DNA of 64,000 nt, taken from assembly GCA_036877525.1 (NCBI GenBank), contig JAZGTH010000088.1, positions 560,001 through 624,000 on the forward strand, in the 5' to 3' direction. The position numbers and the translations under genes are program-made. Shown one piece after another: positions 24,185 through 37,000 of this stretch; the stretch's first letter is position 1; each line of letters begins with the position of its first letter. The notes under the pieces were generated by a model that was not told where the DNA came from, did no database searches, and saw only the letters and a list, made by a program, of their open reading frames with translations. The stretch is from Chromobotia macracanthus (Eukaryota; Chordata; Actinopteri; Cypriniformes; Botiidae).

Positions 24185-25010
24185 TCATGTGCTTTAGTGA
24201 CTTAGAGTGACCAGCTGCAGGAGCTGAGAGTTTAAAACCACACATATCCTCCTGTAGTGACCAAATAAACACACACCAGCACACACATCTGATATATACA
24301 CACTCAAGCAAATACATGATACTGTCACACATACTGAATGTCACATGTCTGAATGTCATTAGAAAACAAAAATATCAAACCAGGGGTCACCTGAGCTCAA
24401 ATGAGTTTTTCTCACAATAAATACTTTACTGAGCAATTTTACAATGTCTTTTCAACAGTGATTTTACAATGATTTGACACTGTAACAGGGAGACAGAGAC
24501 TATAAGAGCAGGTCCCATATCAGCTCTAGGTCCTTTGATTTGTTGTCAGAATGATGCAGCTGGAATAATGCCTAACAATCTTGAGAAATAAGACCAAAAG
24601 AAGGACTATTTTAACTAAACGCACTGATGACGTCACCCAAGGACACCCAAGGATCAATGAAATCATTCTATCTGTGACCTGTCATCTGGATCTCTGTGGG
24701 CTTCAACAGAACATACAGCAGCTCAATACTCTGGGTTCCATTTATCAGGATTGTAAAGACTCTTATAATCCTACAGACTAACATAACTGAAGTTACAGAG
24801 AGTTTGATTGTGAGGTCACAATGGATACAATTATTGCTAAGCTCAATTAAAACCTGATTTAAATGTGATAGCCAAAAAGCAAAACATAACTCACGTTTAA
24901 ATCAAACACCAAAATACTAGAAACCCACAGAAATAAAGCAACAAACACATACTCATACAGTGACACAAACATACTCAATCTGATCCAGTGAAATCAGGAA
25001 CAAGTGAAAC
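24185..25010. repeat. donor copy of an 826-bp direct duplication
   Basis: Matches 27782-28607 at a constant offset of 3597 bases with no indel that I could find, and identical translated frames within it. No gene or transposon feature is seen inside. The flanks differ completely beyond the endpoints (GTCATGTG against TTCATGTG on the left). Confidence 0.9.
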
Positions 25011-25213
25011 AAACAATTAGCGGAAAACAAAGCCAGCAATCACCAGATCATTTCAAAATAAAAGACAAGAAATTAAAAAATGGCCTATTTCCCACTGACT
25101 CAGTGCAAGTTTGGACAGCAAAAGATGTTCATAGATTACTATCAGATCAGATCAAAACATTTCAGTGAAGAACGTTAAATAAAGAAGTTCCATCAGTGAC
25201 CACAAACAACCAA

Positions 25214-25775
25214 ATTTAATGTAATACATCACATGTACTGCTGTTTCTTATATAATTTAATGTAATACATCACATGTACTGCTGTTTCTTATATAATTTA
25301 ATGTTATACATCACATGTACTGCTGTTTCTTATATAATTTAATATAATACATCACATATAATGTTATATATCACAGTCACCACATCTACCACTGTTCCCT
25401 GTATAATCTAATGTTATACATCACAATCATCACATATACTGCTGTTCCCTGTATAATCTAATGTTATACATCACAATCATGACATATACTGCTGTTCCCT
25501 GTATAATCTAATGTTATACATCACAATCATGACATATACTGCTGTTCCCTGTATAATCTAATGTTATACATCACAATCATGACATATACTGCTGTTCCCT
25601 GTATAATCTAATGTTATACATCACAATCATGACATATACTGCTGTTCCCTGTATAATCTAATGTTATACATCACAATCATGACATATACTGCTGTTGCCT
25701 GTATAATCTAATGTTATACATCACAATCATGACATATACTGCTGTTGCCTGTATAATCTAATGTTATACATCACA
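25214..25775. repeat. 41/50-bp tandem repeat
   Basis: Early copies of 41 bp (TTTAATGTAATACATCACAT followed by GTACTGCTGTTTCTTATA) give way from about 25395 to 50-bp copies containing TCTAATGTTATACATCACAA, TCATGACATATACTGCTG and TTCCCTGTATAA. The later 7 or so copies are almost identical, so the array grew in two phases. Confidence 0.92.
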
Positions 25776-25814
25776 AGAATTGCATGCACTTTTTCACATT
25801 AGAAATTAATGTAT

Positions 25815-25965
25815 TACATTAAATTTGACAGACACTTTTACATAAAGCAACTTACAGTGCATCAAAGCCATATAACCTATCGCTACGTGTGTTCTCTGGG
25901 ATTCAAACCCACAACCTTTGCACCACTAATGTAGTTGCTCTACCAATTGAGCTACAGGAACACCA
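25815..25965 (-). mobile_element. tRNA-derived SINE
   Basis: On the minus strand the head has an A box (TAGCTCAATTGGTAGAGC), an intact B box (GGTTTGAATCC) and tRNA-like spacing. It is followed by a body and the fish SINE end (relative of AAGTTGCTTTATGTAAAAG). The missing aminoacyl-stem pairing and the fused tail show that it is a SINE and not a tRNA gene. Confidence 0.75.
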
Positions 25966-27604
25966 ACAGCAAATGTTATTTGCAAGACAGTCTTTACAGG
26001 TAGAACTCTCTTAAAACTTTTTGCTTGTCTTGCTGTTGTTTCTGAATAAATCAAATGAGCGTTTGACTTTCATTTCATCTGTTTTGAAGAGACTTGTTTC
26101 AGTGTGTTTGTGCTGGAATAGGATGTGAGATTGGATTGGGCTCTGGGGAATGTGCACTATTACATCAACAGAAATGAGGAGAATCATGAAGGCAAAATCA
26201 ATTAAGCTGAACTCACTGCTTGACAGCAGGAGAGAGAGAGTTTGTTGTCCAGCTCCATATTCTGCAACTGGGAAATTTGGCTGGATTCTAAATTCTTCAA
26301 TGTACAGAAATTCTTTGTATACAGATCCTGCTCACCCCCAATAAAGTGATTACAGTCCAATTCACAGACACATTTCCACAGGAAAACAATCAGAAATAGA
26401 AGCGTGTTTCATTAGTGTGAGCACCAATGGATTTTATTCAATGTAGTGAGAGAGTCTCTCTCAATAATGACATAAAAGAGAAGTTTCAAAGAGCTTGAAG
26501 GTCACAGATCACTCAAGGTCCTGTGATTAAATGATGACATGCCCTTAGAAGTCATCAAGACAGTGTGCGTCTTCAATACAGAGCTGATAGAATGAACACT
26601 TCTGATGAAGACCTCTGGATCACTAAATTTATCAGTGACATTAGATTTTTAAAAGATAACGATTTCTACCAAATGTGTGAAAACACTGAAGTCAACTGTT
26701 TTCTGATCAATTATCCAAACAGCAGAACTGACCTCAGATCAGTGATAAGATTCTCCTCTTTCATTCTTACAGTTGAATGATAGAATGTGACAGTGCGGTG
26801 ACAGTCACAGCTGGATGTGTGGCATTGAGCCCGACGGGGGTCTGATCCCCAGCACTCCACCCCTAAATGAGCCACAAGTGACAGGCAAGTGATAAATTAC
26901 TTAAGTCTTTTGTCCATTTCCACTGACCTGAGACCAGTGGGTCTTTAAGTGTATAAAAGTGTGTGTATAATTTCCATGTGTTCTGAATAAAATAACTGCA
27001 GATTCAGAATTGGTGACGTGAGCTGCTCGTGGTGAAGTTGTGTGTCTCTCAGCAGCGATTGTTCAGGTGTTTCACTCCATGTCTGTCTGTTGTTGAGGGA
27101 TAACAGAGGAAACAGTGTGTCTGAGCCTTTAACTCATTACAACAGTAGAATTATCAAACAGTGGTCAAGAAATATGGGTTTATATAAAAGCCCATGAGAC
27201 ATTATACAGCATATAGGTTCATATAAAGTGTTTTCACATAAACACTAAAATATACAGACATGATTTCAGTGGATATATAACTGGATAAACTGCATAAATA
27301 ACTTTTCCTGACATATTTCTAAGGTGAATTAATAAATAAAAGTGATAAATTACCTAATATTTTAGCACATTCAGACATGAAAACACATAAAAAACACATT
27401 TTGAACAAGAAATCTTAAAAATTTAAAAACATATATTAAAAACCTGAAATAAAGACAAATATTCAAAACACGACTCACTATAAATGAAAAGTGTTTTCCT
27501 CATTTTTAGCAATCAGGTCTCTTCATATCCTAAAAAAGGTCAATGAATTCTGCATGAATCAATGGAGTGAATGTGAAAGGAAACGTGCTCGAGTAAGAAT
27601 TGTG
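25966..27604. other. non-coding region
   Basis: AT-rich sequence with no recognisable exon or element. Two short frames (26150-26344 and 26565-26780) have no splice context or motif. Confidence 0.5.
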
Positions 27605-27776
27605 CTCATGCAATTTTTGCTATAAACTGTGAGTTGTTTTGAGAAGTTAGTTTTACATTGAAACATTTTAAACACATTTTGTTCAAGGCTTTTCATATAC
27701 TGAACTGATAATTTCCTAATGATGAAGTCATAATGATAATAATGATAATGAGGTCATAGTGATGAGGTCATAATTC
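27605..27776. repeat. left 172-bp flank of the duplicative insertion
   Basis: Repeats at 28607-28778 at a constant offset of 1002 bases. Together the two copies bracket the inserted 826-bp segment like a very long target-site duplication. It contains ATGATAATAATGATAATGAG near its right end. Confidence 0.88.
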
Positions 27777-27781
27777 ATAAT

Positions 27782-28607
27782 TCATGTGCTTTAGTGACTT
27801 AGAGTGACCAGCTGCAGGAGCTGAGAGTTTAAAACCACACATATCCTCCTGTAGTGACCAAATAAACACACACCAGCACACACATCTGATATATACACAC
27901 TCAAGCAAATACATGATACTGTCACACATACTGAATGTCACATGTCTGAATGTCATTAGAAAACAAAAATATCAAACCAGGGGTCACCTGAGCTCAAATG
28001 AGTTTTTCTCACAATAAATACTTTACTGAGCAATTTTACAATGTCTTTTCAACAGTGATTTTACAATGATTTGACACTGTAACAGGGAGACAGAGACTAT
28101 AAGAGCAGGTCCCATATCAGCTCTAGGTCCTTTGATTTGTTGTCAGAATGATGCAGCTGGAATAATGCCTAACAATCTTGAGAAATAAGACCAAAAGAAG
28201 GACTATTTTAACTAAACGCACTGATGACGTCACCCAAGGACACCCAAGGATCAATGAAATCATTCTATCTGTGACCTGTCATCTGGATCTCTGTGGGCTT
28301 CAACAGAACATACAGCAGCTCAATACTCTGGGTTCCATTTATCAGGATTGTAAAGACTCTTATAATCCTACAGACTAACATAACTGAAGTTACAGAGAGT
28401 TTGATTGTGAGGTCACAATGGATACAATTATTGCTAAGCTCAATTAAAACCTGATTTAAATGTGATAGCCAAAAAGCAAAACATAACTCACGTTTAAATC
28501 AAACACCAAAATACTAGAAACCCACAGAAATAAAGCAACAAACACATACTCATACAGTGACACAAACATACTCAATCTGATCCAGTGAAATCAGGAACAA
28601 GTGAAAC
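27782..28607. repeat. inserted copy of the 826-bp duplication
   Basis: Copy of 24185-25010 placed between two 172-bp direct repeats, with ATAAT filler at the left joint (27777-27781) and a one-base C overlap at the right joint. Near-perfect identity implies a recent event. Confidence 0.9.
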
Positions 28608-28778
28608 TCATGCAATTTTTGCTATAAACTGTGAGTTGTTTTGAGAAGTTAGTTTTACATTGAAACATTTTAAACACATTTTGTTCAAGGCTTTTCATAT
28701 ACTGAACTGATAATTTCCTAATGATGAAGTCATAATGATAATAATGATAATGAGGTCATAGTGATGAGGTCATAATTC
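28607..28778. repeat. right 172-bp flank of the duplicative insertion
   Basis: Second copy of 27605-27776. Unique sequence (CCCCCTAATGG) resumes straight after it. Confidence 0.88.
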
Positions 28779-31700
28779 CCCCCTAATGGCTCCATTTCAA
28801 ATGTTTGACACTCTTCACTCTCTCCACTGACTGGACAAGACTCAGTCCAGATTGGATAAATACTGAGTGCTGGGGTCAGTTTTACTAGAGACTGATGTGG
28901 GTTTTAACACAACAGGTCAACGCAGCAATATATGCAAATTTACGTCCCTGATATGTGCTTATGACACAGTATTTCACAAAATGGATAACTGAAACATTGT
29001 GACTGTTTCTTGGTTCACACTGCAGCTAAATACAGAGTCACTCCTCTTCTGAGTGCACACAGGGATTGATTATTTACAGGTCTGTACAGTATGTGATGTA
29101 AGTGATGGCATTATTGTTCCGAAGGACAAGTTGTATTTATATTTTCAGACACAATTTACATACTGTGATACAGGCTTGCACACAGACACACACACACACA
29201 CACACAGACACAGACACACACATAGGCATGCACACAGACACACACACAGGCAGGCATGCACACAGACACACACACACACAGAAGCACAACACTGTTGTCC
29301 TGATGGTTAGAACTTTACTCTGTTGCTCCTAGATTCAAATGAAAAATAAATGAGGTTGCTGTTCACACACAATCAATTGATTCTGAGGGCAACTCTGCTG
29401 AATTCTGTGGAAAAGTTTGAACCATGATAATGCGTTAACAAGACTGAGGGTGCCACATGATCTTCTGCAGCTCTGTACAGGTGAACAAACTGTGTGTGTG
29501 TGTGAGGAAGCTGGGACAATCATAGCACAGAAGTCACACATGTAGTATTACTGTCACACCTCACACACTCTCAGCATTAACATGAGCACATGCCCAGATA
29601 ATTGCTAGTTAATTAGATCCTCTGTGAACTATATTAGCCCAGGACACTCTTCACTTCGGCTGTTCTATATGATAAATTCATACAATCTTCTCACTTGCCT
29701 TGTCTAAAGTCTTTTGGAGGACATTGTTATTTACTCACTCTCATGTCTTCTTAACATTCAGAGATCTCACGGCTCTGATGCTGTCAAGCTTTATGAAGGG
29801 CAAAAACAAACATCCAAAAACTATTAAAGTCATCTATATAATTTGTGTCATACATAAAAAAAAAATCAAATATGCTCCGCATATTAGACATGGAAAAACA
29901 AGAAAACTTATCATCATTGAAGTCAGAGTTTTAATAAGTGTGAGCTTTCAAATCATTCAAGACAAATATATATGTAATACAAATAAAAATAAAAATAAAA
30001 GCTCACCATTCTACAAAGAGCTGTGTAGATTGGATTATGGTTGCCAGGTTGCCAGTGAAATCCTTCCAGACTGAAGTGTGTTTGGTTGACCCGTGAAATC
30101 CCAGTGTGAGGATTACACACATAACTGGCGAGAGCTCTCCTGATGATCCTTTCTCTCGGTACAGCTCAGACTGGAACACAGCTGCTGGCTAAATCATTTA
30201 CTGGATCAGATGGTGTCTACTCAGGTCTCTTGAGGGGGGGTTGGAGGGAAGGTTTCTCTGGCAGACTTCCGAGGATTTTATTTAAAAAAGAAACCAGCCT
30301 ACTAAACAGATAACAGTTTCTAGAGTTAACAGTTAAAAGGGTTTCCCACATGATATACTTCCTTTTAACCCTGTTTCTTCACATGTAATGGATAATTCAG
30401 TGTAAGATTTGATCAAAATTCAGTCTTTGCCAATCATTCACAATCTTTGTTCTTTGAACACAGCTGTCTGGCATATGACTACATATGAGCAAGACATCGA
30501 ACACCCCCCCAACCCCTACACCCCCCCCACAGCGCCTCAAGCGCAGTAGTGTGCTGCCACTGCTCTGGCTGTGTGTGTTCATGACTTGCAGTGTGTGTGC
30601 ACTCCTCACAAGTGATGGGTTAAATGCAGAGGTCACATTTTGGGTACGGTTAAATATGTCACTTTCAAGACGAATGAATATCTTTAAAGATTAGGTGAAA
30701 AAGTTTCACTCGTTGGGAACACAATATTCTCTGTGTATGCGGTGAAGTTTTTCCTCAGGAGGTGAAGAGATATTCACTGGATAATCTGTGTGACATTAAG
30801 TTCTCAGCTCTGTTAGAATATTATATATAAAATGAAACATTTAGCCTGTTTTTCTGCTTCATCTGTTTATCATTGATGTTTGGAATCAGACAAATATTGA
30901 CCAGTGGAGCAGTACATAGGTGATGATGGTGAGGTTACCATGGTAACAATGAGTTCCTAATGGTTTGTTTTACCTGGGGTTACTGCGTTTTTTACTACAA
31001 ATTTTACAGGTGTTTACACAGGAAAGCTCAGCTCACACTGTAAAATTTTTAAAAAATAAAACACTGTTGTATATTTATACAATAGCTACTCTGTATTGAT
31101 TAAAGATAATAAATATATTCATTTGACCTGCTTCTGTCAAACTTCAATAACAGATTATTCAAGCAGTTATTCTCGTGAGCTGAATATAGATTAAATGCTT
31201 ATTAAATCTTCTATTGACTTTTTTTGCCTTTATGTTTAATGAAACTGTCAGGAACAAAAGAGGGCACAGGGAACAATTACCCACAATGCACCTCTTTAGC
31301 CTGAAAGTTTGTATCTCTGTGATTCACCTTCTGATGCTTTAATGGAACAATTAGGAGGGAATTGCTCTCTAACTGATTGTTTTTAACTGGAGGTTTTTCT
31401 ATTACCAGTGTGATGCAGTGATAAAACATCCAACAGAAATGTTGAAAGCTAAACACATTCTGAACGCAACAACCTGAAGCGGCTACAAAAATGGAACCAC
31501 CACTGAGCACTTCAAAGATTTCATAACCAATTAACAAAATCGTTTGAAAAGTTCAGCACCAGAGCACCAGTAATAAAGCTTTCACCCTGTTATCACTCAT
31601 GAAGTTCAATTAATTAATTGACTGACAGTCAAAGCTGAACACAATGTTAACTATATGCACAAAGCACTGAAGGCTATTACAATAACAAATGAGATGTGTG

Positions 31701-33940
31701 AGTATTAAATGAACACGTGTCAGGTGAATGTACAGCTTCATCTGTGCTGGTGTTCAGTCAACACTCATTAAAGTGTCACGCATACAAACGCTGTGTGAGT
31801 GTCAGTTTAAACACTGATGCTGTTTAGTAAGTAATACACGTGTAATATTTTACACTCTTTACTGATCAATCTGACACACCCAGAATATTTATTTAATTTT
31901 CTGGGTGTATTTATTTAATTTTTTGGGTGTATTTGCATATAATCAGAATTCATTCATTCATGCCTGTAGCACAAACATTATGTGAGGAGGTTTAATTCTG
32001 AGAGATTGATTTGATCTAACTGAGATTATTCTACTGTTATAATGATGCCTGCCTTAACAAATATCTTCAAAGAACAAATAAAGGTAAATAATATGAAAGC
32101 AGAAACTTTGGAGGTGAAATCTGCTTGAAAATGATGAAGCAAACCTTGTCCTGGTGTTTCTGTGAACACGGGACATACTGAAGAATCTAAGGCAGATAAA
32201 CTGTGAAAGGTTGAGCTGTGAAATTTGTGAATCTGAAAGATGAGAATTACAAAAAGTGTGATTAGTGTTTTTCGGAATGGTCATGCGACTCGTGAGCACA
32301 TTTAACTAACTTAGTGTAAATATAACTGATTTACTTGTGTAAAATTTGGCAAAACTGCATTTACATATCTCAGCTGATGAGAAAATAAAACTGATTTTCA
32401 AATGATTATACAAGAGCTATAAATGAGTGGACACTGAGATTTAAATGGTGAATTTCTTACAAGCACTGTCTCATACAGGACATATTTATTTACAGTGTAA
32501 ATTACAGTGTTAACAGATGTTCCAGTGTAAGATCAGACTCTCTGTTAACAAAAGACGTGTGACAGAAGAGTTACAAACCCCCCAACATCAAATGAACAGG
32601 GTCACATGACACATGAGGGGCTGTTTTGATTATGTATGGAGTATCTGAGCAGAAATTCATCTGATTTGTGTGTGTTTGTGATTAGGATACTGTATTATGA
32701 ATTCTGGGACAAAACCTTTTTTGCAACGCAGTAATACAGCTTTTAACATTTTACGATGAATTTTCAGATTTTCTAGATAATGCCCTGCTTCATATTTTAG
32801 TTAAAACTGAAACAATGAATCTTCAGAAAATCTTACAGTCGACCTGATCTGAGCGTGTTTCTTCATATTCACGTGTTATACAGTCAAACTACATTATACT
32901 CATGTATGTACAAACAGGTGTGACATATAGTAAAATATATATAATATCATAACTAAAGTGGCTCAGGTGGCCAACATTGCTTTAACATGACACTGGACAG
33001 AAATATACTGTACATGAGACCCAGGCACAGACTTGAGGGTCTGACCTGCGTGTTGCGAGTGTCACCACATTACACAGCGTCATGTGACAGAGTTTTCTTC
33101 AAACTGTTGATCCACAGATTTCAAACTGTGATGCATTTGGAACGAGCACAACTGTTATATCAAAGTATGTTTGTTTCATCCTCAGTGTGTCGTGAGTTTC
33201 TCGTTCAGCTCATCTTCTGTCCGGAGGAGCAACAGTTGGAGAAGAATCTTTCTGAGCAGGTTTAAGTTGGTTAACAAGTCAATCTGTTTAAAGTTACCAG
33301 AATAACAACACATGAATTTTTTGGCATCTGACAACATCTCTGTCGCCAGTCGCCAATTTCTCTTTACCAGTGACTGATGTTTTAAGAGCCCCTGCAAAAT
33401 GACAACAGGAAGGACAGACTGACAGCTGGTATGGACCTGTGATGAAGCAGTAACCCTCACACTGCAGATGTGAAATTAGACAACTGAGACGATCGGTCTG
33501 AAAGACCTGAGGGCTCAATGGTCATGTCAGGAGAATAACTGCAGATTCTCCAGTGAAACACTGACAGTCGTCCTCAAACACAGATGAAGTTGAATCAGGA
33601 TAATCTAAGATGCCACAGTGAGATGTTTCAGTGGACACGTGTTAAGAAGAGAGGAAACATCTGCAGGTTTGAATCGTGTGTCTGGACACTGCAGGAGATT
33701 CTTCATAACGTTACCAAAACACAGAAAGACAGAAATACAAACCAAAAGTGCTGGAGAGCCATTTTCAATAGAAACGCTATAGTAGATTTATCACAAAAAA
33801 CTGAACTCTTGTCTGGTAGTATTTTAACATATTTACAAGCCCAGATCTGTGCCCTTCGTTATTTGGACATTCTGACTGGATCTTCTTGTCTTTGTTTCTT
33901 TATGTTCTCTTTTGGTCTCAGTTTGTTTGGGTAATCTTCA
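28779..33940. other. region downstream of ncam2, including its likely 3' UTR
   Basis: No coding exon recognised. A CA microsatellite with GCATGCACACAG interruptions lies at 29176-29282. A poly-C/CCCCAC patch lies at 30504-30530. Three ATTTATTTAATTTT(C/T)TGGGTG units lie at 31887-31930. The ncam2 3' UTR must begin at 33940 on the minus strand; an AATAAA candidate on that strand is near 32484-32490, but many AT-rich stretches make this uncertain. Confidence 0.45.
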
Positions 33941-34052
33941 TTACGCGTTGCTGTCGTTCTGTTTTGTGTGCAGACTGTCTCCCTGCACTTTGATCTCAAT
34001 CAAGTCTGGCTTTAGCACATCTTTACCATTTTCTTCCTTCAGTGGGAGTTTT
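33941..34052 (-). CDS. ncam2: ncam2 last coding exon: cytoplasmic C-terminus
   Basis: Acceptor CTATTTGCAG|AAAACTCC. It encodes KLPLKEENGKDVLKPDLIEI then KVQGDSLHTKQNDSNA and a TAA. The C-terminus corresponds to the KLPLKEEDGKEALNPETIEI region of mammalian NCAM2. It joins the membrane exon in phase even without the missing tail exon. Confidence 0.92.
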
Positions 34053-37000
34053 CTGCAAATAGAGAAGTGAGGAGAAACCTCAGCTCCAGAATCCCTTCAG
34101 AGAAAATCAAACATTTTGAGATGCAGAGATGATCGTGATGTGATTGTGTGACACTTCACACAGAGTGGAGAGGTCATGCGTGTCATTAGCATGCAATTAT
34201 TCACCACAATAATCACACAATGAACTAAATGTAAATGTGCTGACAAATGAACAACCAAAACCAGACTGAACTAGCTTTCTGACCAATCAATGATCCTCAA
34301 CTGAAAACCTGTTTAAAAGGTTACAGGAGAAAGGAGAAAATGATGGAGTTTTCTTCTAGAATTTCAAAGCTGAGTTTGGTCTAAAGGTTTGAAGATTATA
34401 CACACATGATGTATTCTGAATATGTGGGCACTATGAGGAGATACTGAATACTGAATATTATGGCTCGTGCACCTGCAGTACTAAGCAGTTGCTAAGGTTC
34501 TCCTGGTGGTTGCTAGCGCATCACACTTACTGGTTGTTAAGGTGTTTTGTATTGCAGAGTTTGGCATCATCATAGCACAAGTTTTCAGTGGAATTCCACC
34601 ATGAGTTCAGTCACACAATCACAGTCAGGAGCTTGTAAAGCTTCATATACCATTTCCACAGCCTGTACTGTTGCAGAGTAACTCAGTGCTGTCAGGTCAA
34701 CTTACTCAGGTTCTGTCATCTCATATAAACACACACAAGCACACATTTCCTGCAGTATTGTGAATGTCTGTACATGTATTATGTAACACTTTTACCTTCA
34801 AACTGAGAGATTTTATTTGACCATCTCAGGGCTACAAATCTCACTAGAAAGACCTCAGCTGTGTAAATAAATCTAATACTGTGAAATAAGAAATCTTTAG
34901 AACTGACTCAGAAGTAATGTTCCTGCTAATGTAAATATATCAATATAATCCGTCTTTCATTAACATGTCAGTTAAAAAGGTCTCTAATGCTGGACCACAG
35001 TAGATCATCTGTCTAATCATTTACTGAACAGATTACTGACTCTCTCTATATCTCTATATCATGAAACAATCCTTTATCAGTGACTGTGAGTGATCCTCTG
35101 TAACTTCATTCTTTTTCTCATTATTAGTTAATAATTGTTGGTTTCTATCAATCACAGATGATCAGTATTCAGAGGAGATTCACTCAGACTTCACACATTC
35201 TTATTCATGTTTCTTTTTGCACAGCCTCTTGAGGAAATGTCTCCTTAATCACATTTTTGTGCAACACTGAAATATCTCAGTAGCTATTTTAACCTCATTT
35301 CAGAAGAATTGGCTGAAAAGCCTTATCTTAAACCTGCTTGTGGAAAACTTCTAACCTCTTCGTCTCACTCTTCTTCAGACCTGCTTTTGGAAGAACTTTT
35401 AACCTCTCACTAATCTTTAGTGCTGGGTTCAGAGGAATTCTTGGTCATCTTTAAACATGATGTGTGAGAATTCTGAAGAACTTTGTTTTATTTTTGGTAG
35501 AACGTTTACTGAGATGTTTTGGTTGTACACAGCTGGTGGTACACAGGAAAACATTTGACTGGTCTTCCATTGAGACACTTGGCTACTAAAAAGTCTAGCT
35601 TAAACTAGCCCAATCACCTGACAAATACCCCAAAACCCTCTAAAAAGCCAGAGTGACCAGTCAAAACCAGCTTCAGGACCAGTTAGGGCCAGCAAGCTAA
35701 CAGGGTAAACAAGCTGGTTTACCCTGTTTAAGTAACCTGTTTTGACAGGTTGCTTTGTAATATATGATTATATGAGGAATATGATTACAAATTTCAAACA
35801 CAGACAAAAGATGTATGTGTGAATGTGTGACCTTCGTGCAAACTGAGCTCCACCACACACACCAGACGGTGGATGACAGGAGAGTCAATGAGAGGATGAA
35901 CTCACAGATATGCGGCTTTGCCCTCCTCCAGCTCTTTGCTCTTTCCGCTGGTCACTGTCTTCTTGCTGCAAAACTTGCGAGTAATGCACATCAGCAGTCC
36001 ACACTGGCGCAGGAAGAAACAGCTCACGTCCACCAACATCAGCAGAAGAAAAAGACCAGACACTCCCAGAGACACAACAGTGCCCTGACCCAGACCACTG
36101 AAGAGTGAATCTGCTGAGACCAGAATCACAACACACGGTCAGACACTGCAGAGGGCATATGTGGTTATCAGACCACAGATCTGGACCAGCTCTGGTGAGA
36201 TCTGCAGATATTCATTGAGACAGTTTCAAACATCAGACGCTTTCAGCAGCTCTGATCTTGTGAGTTGATCTCTGAGCTTGTGTATGCTTGTTTGCTTTAT
36301 TTTAAAGGTATCCATTTGAACAAACCTTTTAAATGACTTTTTAATACAGGTTCATAGTTGTGATTCTGTTTCTGAGGTGTTTGGTCCACAGGTCTTCCTG
36401 TCTGAAACTCTTTCAGTCATGTCATGATTTTCATTTAAAGATCTGAGGATGAAGTTCTGAGGTCCATCTGTTAAACTGTTATGAGTGAAGATGAAAGATT
36501 GACACATGCTGAAAACACAAAGGTCCTGTGAGTGGAGATCAGAGATGCTACCAGATACTGATTCTATGAACACATTCAGATTTCAGTGAGAACTGACCTG
36601 CAGCATAAACAAGATGTTTCTCTGTAACTAGTAAACGTGTTAATGTTAACGTTTGGAGAAGATTTGACTGACTCCAGAGAGTCGCCTGCAGTCAACATCA
36701 GCACTGAAGAACTTCTGAGTTTTCACTGATCCTTATCTCACAGAGAAACACCACAGAGCTCCAAACACAAACACATAATCAAAGAGGCAAGTGGAAATCA
36801 GGACATAGAAAACACTTCAAAGTCTTAACTTTATCAAGAATTTAATGCAACTTCAAGATTCGTCTGGTGCAGCAAGATCTTTGAAGGAATAGCAGAAGGT
36901 CTGATCCACACGTGAAGTGACTCTCAGTGTAATGAATTCACCTGACCACGTTCAGTAAACAATCTCTGTGTTCTGAAGAAAAGTTCTTACAGGAGGTCTT

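Noticed and set aside
25890..25965. tRNA gene on the minus strand
   Set aside because: A and B boxes are present, but acceptor-stem pairing fails and a SINE body follows; it is a tRNA-derived SINE.
34706..34760. Micro-exon for the missing NCAM2 tail
   Set aside because: Only the last 11 bases fit. Upstream is a TG-rich stretch with no usable acceptor and no similarity to the expected tail, so no exon was annotated.
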